DNA of 27,430 nucleotides. Origin: a virus. Where the stretch lies: positions 1-27,430 of IMG/VR virus record IMGVR_UViG_3300009507_000097; one strand, written 5' to 3'. The position numbers and the translations under genes were made by a program. Shown piece after piece: positions 1 through 9,000 of this stretch (the stretch's first letter is position 1; each line of letters starts with the position of its first letter). The notes beneath the pieces are model-generated. The model was not told the DNA's origin, did no database searches, and saw only the letters and a list, made by a program, of their open reading frames with translations.

Positions 1-3000
1 ATTGAAAAAGCAGGTGGTAATCCAAATCGTAACGATATTAATAACGCAATCCATATTTCATGTGGACCGGGTACTTATTATGTAGATGAACCAATCGTAT
101 TACCTGATGATTGTGCAATGACCTCAACAGCTGGTCAGTATGCAACAGTTATTCAGAAAAAACCAGGTTGGGAAAAAACCAATGGTGTTCTAGTTGGTTC
201 AGGTTGTTATGTTCAAGGTTTCGCATATATGAACTTTGAGGTTGATAACTTTGACCAACCTGAAGGTGGTTTTGCTATCGCTTACAGACCAGGCGCTCTA
301 CTAAGACGTTCTCCATATATTCGTGACTCCTCACAGTTATCAAACTTTAATAGACTTGATGTTGAACCTCCGTTAAATCCATTTAACTCAAAAGGTACCA
401 TCCTTGATTTAGGTCAGGAATTCTATTTAGTAGCAGGTCACTCTGCACAATCTCAATTCGAAGTTAACGACGAAGTAACATTCTCAAGCGGCGCAACAGG
501 GTTTATCTCATACATTGATGATATTGACTCAGCCAGACAAATTTATGTTCGTAACCTTAAAGGTAATGTTGAAGTTGGTGATGTCCTATATGCACAACGT
601 GGTGGTACAGGTACTATCGAGTCAATCGGTATTGATGATTTCCCTAACAGACTAGTTGGTCGAGGTGGCGGGTGTCTATTAGCAGACAGAGCGGTACTTG
701 ATACAGACTCACTATATACATACGTATTATGTTTTGGTTTCACACCTCGTACTCAAAATGGTACAGGATATGTTGCTAAGAACGGTGCTGGTGTTAACGG
801 TATTGGTTCATTATCAATCTTTACACGTCAAGCGTTCTTTGCTCTTGATGGTGGCCAAATGACATTGAACAACTCAGGTTCTCAGTTTGGTGACATATCA
901 ATGCGTGCAAGAGGTTCAACAGTTATTATTCGACCTGCTGAAGCCAATGCTTCAAACCTAATCGCCAATTCTGCGTTTGCAGACGTCTTGGTAGAAAAAG
1001 CAGACGAAATCGTTGATGATATGGTTTATTATTTGACAGCAAATACTACATCTGGTGGTTTAGGTTATCAAGGTTATAATGCTGATAAATGTTTCCGTGA
1101 TACAGGAATTATCGTTGATAACACTGGTTACGATATTGCTACAAAAGGTAACTACTGGGGTCGATTAAATGGTATTTCATATCGTTCACCAATTTCATAT
1201 CTTGTAGTTGATGAGCAATTAACTGAAACAACCGGTTCTATTGAACATCTTAAAGGATCTATCGCTAGCTCAGCGGGTGGTATTTTTGCAAACGCAAGTA
1301 CAGAATTAACTAACAGAATTAACACATCACTTGATGAAACTCTTAATATTTTACAAAATGGTGAAGCCGCGGCTAACCCTATTATATTCGCAGACACTGG
1401 TAAATCTGACCAAACGGCTGCTAGAGAAATTGTTCAAACTAACAGAGATTTAATCATTAACGATTTTGTTGATTGGATCGACAATAACGAAGAGTTCTAT
1501 GCATATGATAGCGCAAAATGTGAGCGTGATGTACAAGAATATATTTTACCTGCTGTCAAATATGACATGTTATTAGGTACAAATTATAATACTGAAAACG
1601 CTGGATTAGCATATTATGTTAATACTGCAAGAACAAGCCTTGAAAATCAAAGAAATGAAACGGTTGCTTCGTTTAAGAGATTACGTAAAACAACTGATGA
1701 ATTAATTCAAGCTAACTCTGCTCCAGCGGCAACATCGGCTTACTCTGCATTTAATAACGTTATTGATACGATTGCAGGATCAGGTGACAAATATACACCA
1801 ACTAAGGCTACATACGACCCAACAACAGGCATGATGGTTATTACTATCGGTGCGCACGATTTAACTGTTGGACGTTACGTTAACCTTGCAGAAGAATCAT
1901 TTACATTCACATGTTCAAGTGATAACTTTAAAACAAAAATTAGCCATCCACGCAAATCAGAAAAAGCTTATTTGGCTGCTCTACCAATCGTGGCGGTATC
2001 AGCAAAAACTATTACAGTTAACCCAGGATTAACCGCCGCAAACTTCGAACACAGATTTGTTGAAGCATCTGATAATGCTGTATCGGTTATCGGTCAACTA
2101 TTAACATACTCTGATGATACTGGTATTTCTGTTGATAAACGTAACGCACGTAAAATTCTGCAATCAAATAAAGAATACATCCAAGATTACATGATGGAAT
2201 GGGCAGATAACGAATGGTATTTCTACGATAGCAAAAAATGCCACAGAGATACTGAAGAATATATTTTACCTGCAGTACAACGTGATTTAATTCTTGGTAC
2301 AAACTATAACGCTATTCAAACTGGCGCAGCTTACCGTACTAAATCTGGTGAGGTAAGTGTTACTGAACAGTTAGAACAAACTGTTGGTTCTATTGATTAT
2401 TTAAAAGAAAGAGCTGCTTTATTCATTGGTGATAACTCAATTGCAATTGATAGATCAAACGCTTCTTTTGATGAAATGTCTAGATTACTAAATAACAATG
2501 GTAAAAAATATACGCCGACTAACGCGGTATATGACCCTGCAACAGGTTCAGTTGTTATGACAATTGGTTCTAATGACTTTAACATTGGCGACCAAATTTA
2601 CATCGAGCCAAATAGTTTAGTATTTACATGTGCATTAGATAATAATACAACTGAGCATTCATATCCTTCTACTCAATTCTTAAACTTTACTCCAACCGAC
2701 GCTTCATACGATGTGGCAACTGGTGAGTTTAGCGCAACTATTGGTACACATACGCTGAAGGTTGGTGATAAGGTTGAATTTAAACCAAGTTCAATTATCT
2801 TTACTTGCGCACTTGATGGTGATGTAACAAACCACCCTGCGCCAGAATCACATCACCCTTTCTATAAGAAACAAATCACTATTGAAAAAGTTGACGCAAC
2901 AAAAATCTATATGAATGTTGGTGGAATTGTTGATGGCGGCGGTGCTCATACATTTGTAAGTGCATCAGATAATTGTATTCAAGCTGAAAAAATGCACCCT

Positions 3001-6000
3001 GCATATAAAAAGCCAGTTACAATTTCGGCAAGAACTTCAACATCAATTACTGTAAATGTTGGCGAGTCAAGTGATATATCGGCACATACTTTCGTATCAG
3101 CAACTACTAATGCAATACGTGAAGCGGGAATGTGGACTGGTAAATTTACTCCACAAACAGCTACATATAGCCCAGTAACTGGCGAGTTAGAAATTACTAT
3201 TGGACAACACGATTTACCTGTTGGTAAATGGATCCAAATCGCACCTGAGTCAATGGTATTCAGTTGTGATGTTGGTGGCGTAACAGGTACAGACCTTTCA
3301 CCGCTAAATGACCATCCTGCATATAAAGAACCAGTAAGAGTTACTGGAACAACATCAGACACAATTACTGTTAATGTTGGTAATGCTGGTGGGCATGCAA
3401 ACAACCATACATTCGTATCGGCAACTCCAGACTCAATCGACTCAAACGCATTATTCTTCTCAGACTCTGCTAGAGTTATTAAAGCCTTTACACCAGAAAC
3501 AGCTACATACGACCCAGTAAGTGGCGAGATGGTTATTACTATTACTGACCACGGTATGGGTATCGGCGATCATATTGAATTACAACCATTAAGCTTTGCA
3601 TTCAGCTGTGCTCATAATGGCGGTGGTACTGATTACTCACCACGTATTGGTGATAAGGCTTATCAATTACCATTAGAAATTAGTGCAGTAACAACAAATA
3701 CAATCACGGTAAACTGTGGAGACGCAGGAACTAATACTGATCCACATACATTTGTAAGTGCTGATGAAGGCGCGGTTGTACAGGTTGGTGCAAAAGAACA
3801 AGGTACATACGCTTCTCGTATCCTACAGAAAAACAAATCATATCTTCAAAATGAAGTTAAATTATGGATGGAAAATAATTACTTCGTCTATGACAATGCT
3901 AAATGTTCTAGAGATACAGGTTTAATTTTAGATGCGGTTGCTAGAGATATTCTAACAGACTCAACTGTTAACGCTTACTATGTAGGTAAAGGTTACACAA
4001 TTGGTACGGTTGGTGCTAATGCTGTAATTAACGAACAATTAACTCAAACTGTTGGAGCTATAACTTGGCTCAAAGGTAAAATTGCAACTGACGTATTAGT
4101 TGATGCCACAGCAATCACAAGGTCAAATGCGGCATTTGATACTATAATTGATATTATGTCAAATGGTATTGGATCAGCTGCGGCACCGATCTACGGTGAC
4201 TTAACAATATCACCAGAACATCGTCAAGCAGGTAAAGCAATATTTACTAACAAAGCGTTTATCCAAAAAGAAATCATCGCGTTTATCACGGCAGAATATC
4301 CAAACTTTGTATATAACACAGCCGCATGCGAAAGAGATATGGGTATCTTTGTTGACCTGATAGCTTGGGATGTACAAAATGGATCAAATGCATTAAGTGC
4401 AACTAACTCAAAACTATATTTTGAAAATGCTATCCCAGTATTAGATGATGAAGAAGTTGTTCCAACATCAGAGGCGTTCTTCTTTGCATCAGATTTAGTT
4501 GGTCAAATTGTTAGAAACGAAGTTGTTACTCCACTTCAAGGTGCTGTAACTCAAACTATTGTTGAAACAACAACATATACACCAACAACTGCAACATACG
4601 ATCCAGCAAATGGTGACTTCGTAATGACTATGCCTGGACATACAGTTTCTCTTAATGACAGAGTTACATTGGAACCAAATAGCTTTACGTTTACATGCGC
4701 AATGGATGGTGACGATGCCGCGAAAACATATCCTCGAGCAGGACTTGACCCATATGCATTAAAGACATATTTGGTTAAAGAAGTAACATCAAGCACAGTT
4801 ACATTAGACGCTGCTCCGTCCGGTCCTAACAAATACTTCACACCAACGTCTGCAAATTATGATGCCGCAACTGGTGAAATGATTGTTAATGTTGGCCAAC
4901 ATGGTTTAAGAGTTGGTAACGGTATTGTTTTAGAAAATAACTCATTCACATTTACTTGTGACCAAGATGGTAACGCAACTCAGCATACATATCCAAGAGT
5001 TGGTGATCCATTAACTGGCAAATCATTATCAATTACTGCAGTAGGTGAAACACAACATACACCAACAAACGCAGTACACAGTCCATCAAGTGGTGATACA
5101 ACAATTACTGTTGCTAACCACGGATTTAGTAATGGTGATTATGTAATGATTGCAGATTACGGATTAGTATATACATGCGTACTTGACGGTTACACAGTTG
5201 AAAAAGGCTATCCAAGAGCTACTGATTTCGCATCAAACCGTTGGTTAGAAATTTCAGATGTTACAACTGATACATTCAAATTAAATGTTGGACCATCACC
5301 ATATAATGGTGCTCATATATTTGTAAGCGCAACGGCTAATTCAATCAGACGTCAAACTGGTACAATGACATTCAATGTTGGTGATGCAGGAAGCGCGTCA
5401 GGTTCAATACATACATTTGTATCTGCAACAGCCAATGCGATGAAACACGAGCCACAAACTGTACATACATTCGTATCAGTTACCGCTGATGCAGTGAATG
5501 TAGCAAATATGGCAGAGGCTTATACACCAACAGACGTTGCATACGATCATAATTCTGGCGTTATGACAATGACATTGGGTAATCACTCATTTACTGAAAA
5601 GGATTATGTAATCTTTGCAGAAAATGCAATTACTCTATCTTGCCCAACATCACCAACTGATGCTACACCAATTAACATATCACACCCTAGACCAACTGAT
5701 CCAATATACAACAAACCAGTTAGAATTGACTCAGTTACTCCAACAACTATTACATTACAAGTTGGTGAAGCTAGAGTTGATAAGGTACATTCATTTGTAA
5801 GCGCATTGGCTGACGGTGTACGAAGGTCTATTAAACCAGCGGTTGCTCAACATGCTGAAAAATTATTCCACGATGTTGGTAGTGTTATTAGAGAAAACGA
5901 TGGAACAATCCCTGCAATTGTTGAACCTGCGTTTGATACTCATACCGCAAACTATACATTAGGTTCAGAATTTGAGTCAATCAAAGGTCAAGCTGTTAAG

Positions 6001-9000
6001 TATCAAACTGAAATCAACGAATACATTTCAGAGCAATACAATGGTTTAGCATATAGTTTAGAAAAATGCCCAAGAGATACAGGTTACATTGTTGATGCGA
6101 TTTCAGAAGACTTAGAATACGGCGGAGACTCTGCTACTATATTCAATGCAAGATATTATTTTGAAGGTGCCATTAACGTATTACCTCAATATCAGAGAGA
6201 ACCGACAAGATTGGCATTCACTCACCTTGCAAGTGTAATGGAAAAAGTTGTTAAGAATGAAGTACAAGAACCAATCTTTGGAGCAAGATTTACTCCAACT
6301 GGCGCAACATACGATCCAACAACTGGTATTATGGTTGCTACAATTGGTACTCACACATTAACAACAGACGATTACGTTTGGTTTAAACCAAGTGCAATTA
6401 CATTCTCTTGTGATACAGGATCAGGACCAACTAACCACGCAAGCCCTGAAGCACATCATCGCTTCTATAACAGAGCATGCCCAATTATTGGAGCTGATGC
6501 AACAACAATTACAATGTGGGTTGGTAATGCTGGAGCATATACCGGAGCTCATACATTCGTATCTGCTTTGACTGACGCGATTTCAGAAATTGATGGTAAC
6601 ATCATATACCAAGATGTATCACTTCAAGCTGCTGATACTGCAACAGGAACAATTGCATCTGACCTAGCAATGGTTATAGCGAATATTGTTGACGACAGAT
6701 TAGTAATACCAGATTACAGAGGTTCATTAGATATTAGTCAAAGAACTCCTAAGGCATTGCCTACAGAGAACTTACTAACTAAACCAAAAATGGATCCTGC
6801 TAGAACATTCGCACGTAAATCTCTACAATGGAACAGAACGTTTATCCAAGAAGAGATTATTCAATTCGTACGAGATAATAACTACACATTTGATGAAGCG
6901 AAATGCGCAAGAGATGCAGGCTTTATTATTGATGCGGTTAGAAGAGATGTTCAAACAGGTTCAACATACAATGGTAAGTATATCGGTAAATCATATCGTA
7001 TTGGTACTGTAGGTGCCGATAAGGTTATTGAAGACCAACTTGCCGAAACAATTGAAGGAATCAGATATGTACAAAAGGACATCGAGGCACAGCTTTCCGG
7101 TGTAGCACTTACTAGAGCTCAAGATTCCTTCAATAACATTATTACATCTATGATTAATGATTACACACCAGATGGTACAAACTATAACTACGGTGTTGGT
7201 CAAATTTCTGATAACCACGTGTTTGCTCGTCAAGCTCTTCAACTTAACAGAGAATTCTTAAAAGAAGAAGCTACTGCTTGGGTCAACGCAAACTACGGCG
7301 GATTATCATATGATGTAAATAAATGTAAACGTGATACAGGCATTATGGTTGACGCGGTATCTTACGATACACAACACGAGTCAAATACCGCAATGCTTGA
7401 CGTTGCTAAACTATATTTTGAGAATGGTTTATCCACATTGAGTTCAGCTCAAAGGGCACCAACCGCTGCATTATATACTCACTTAAGTTCAGTAGCAAGT
7501 CAAATTGTTCTGAAACAAACAGTATCGCGATCAGCTGGAAATACTGTTACTCAAAATACCTCATTCGGCGTAGTTACTGCACCAATTGCTCAACACATAA
7601 CATCACTATGGAAAATAGTTGGCGATCTAATTGCTGATGACTCCTTAATTAATATGCCTGATGTTATTGAAATTCCTACAAATACCGTAGGTGCTGAAAA
7701 CTATCTATATGATCCATCTGCTACATTGATTGCAGGGCGTAAAGATAATCTACAAGGTACGATTACTCAATACCTAAGAGATAACTTTGACTACCTTGAG
7801 TATGATGAAGCTCGATGCAGAAGAGATACAGGTTATATTGTTGACGCGATTTCACACGATATTCAATATGGTGGTAACTCTGCAATGCATGGCACGGCTG
7901 AACTTTACTTTAAGAATGCTGTTAATATTCTACCAATTGACCAACGTCAATCAACAAGAGAAGCATTTGAATATCTTGGTAAGGTAGTTCGTTGGGTAAC
8001 TCGTAACGAAATGGTACCACGTAAAGAGGGTCGCAAGTTTACACCAACAACTGCTACTTACGATCCTGATACTGGTGTCTTCACGGCAACAATGGCAAAT
8101 CATAATCTTAAAGTTGGAGATTATGTAATGATTGCTCCAAACAGCATTAACTTTACATGTGCCTTAGATGGTAACCAACATTTACACCCTGCGCCAGAAG
8201 CACATCATCCATATTACAATGCACCGATGAAAATCACTGCAAGAACTGGAACAACTATTACTATGAATGTTGGCAAGGTTCCATACGGTAAAGGTGGTGG
8301 AGCTCACACATTCGTAAGCGCAACATTAAATGCAATCACTCATATAACTGGTAATACTGTTAGACAAGAGATGAACTTTAGAGCTGCTCGACGTACGATC
8401 GCAGATGAAGCAAAATCATTAGCAACGATGTTGGCAAAAGTATCTGATGATAATAGCCCAGCAAATATTCCATCACGAATTGATCCTGACTTAACTTGGA
8501 TCCAATCTGATTTATTAGTTGCTAAGAACGTAGTTGATGATAACACAATTCAAATGGCGAAGGATTTACAAGTTCATATTGCTACAGAATATAACGGTAT
8601 ATCATATTCAAAAGAAAAATGTCGTAGAGATGTTGGCGTAATGATTGATGCTATATCTCACGATGTTAACTATACAACTAACTATGCAATGATAATGACT
8701 GCGGGTCTATACTTCGAAGGCGCACATTCAATATTACCTGCAGACCAAAGACAACAGACTGCTCACTTCTTTACAGAAATGGCTGGGGTTGTTAAATCAA
8801 TTGTTCAAAATCAAACTGCATATCAGAGAGGATTTACTTCAACTGATGCAACATACGATGCTGATACAGGTTACTTTACTGCAACTATCGATGCAGACCA
8901 CGGTTTAGAAATAGGTGATTATGTATCGTTTGAACCTTTAAGCTTTACATTCTCATGTGATACTGGTGCTGGTCCAACTGACCACGCGGTGCCTGAATCA

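Noticed and set aside
2979-3404. Reverse-strand open frame of 141 codons
   Set aside because: It lies antisense to clear B modules, has no ribosome site and no recognisable content; it is a shadow of the strongly biased + strand codons.
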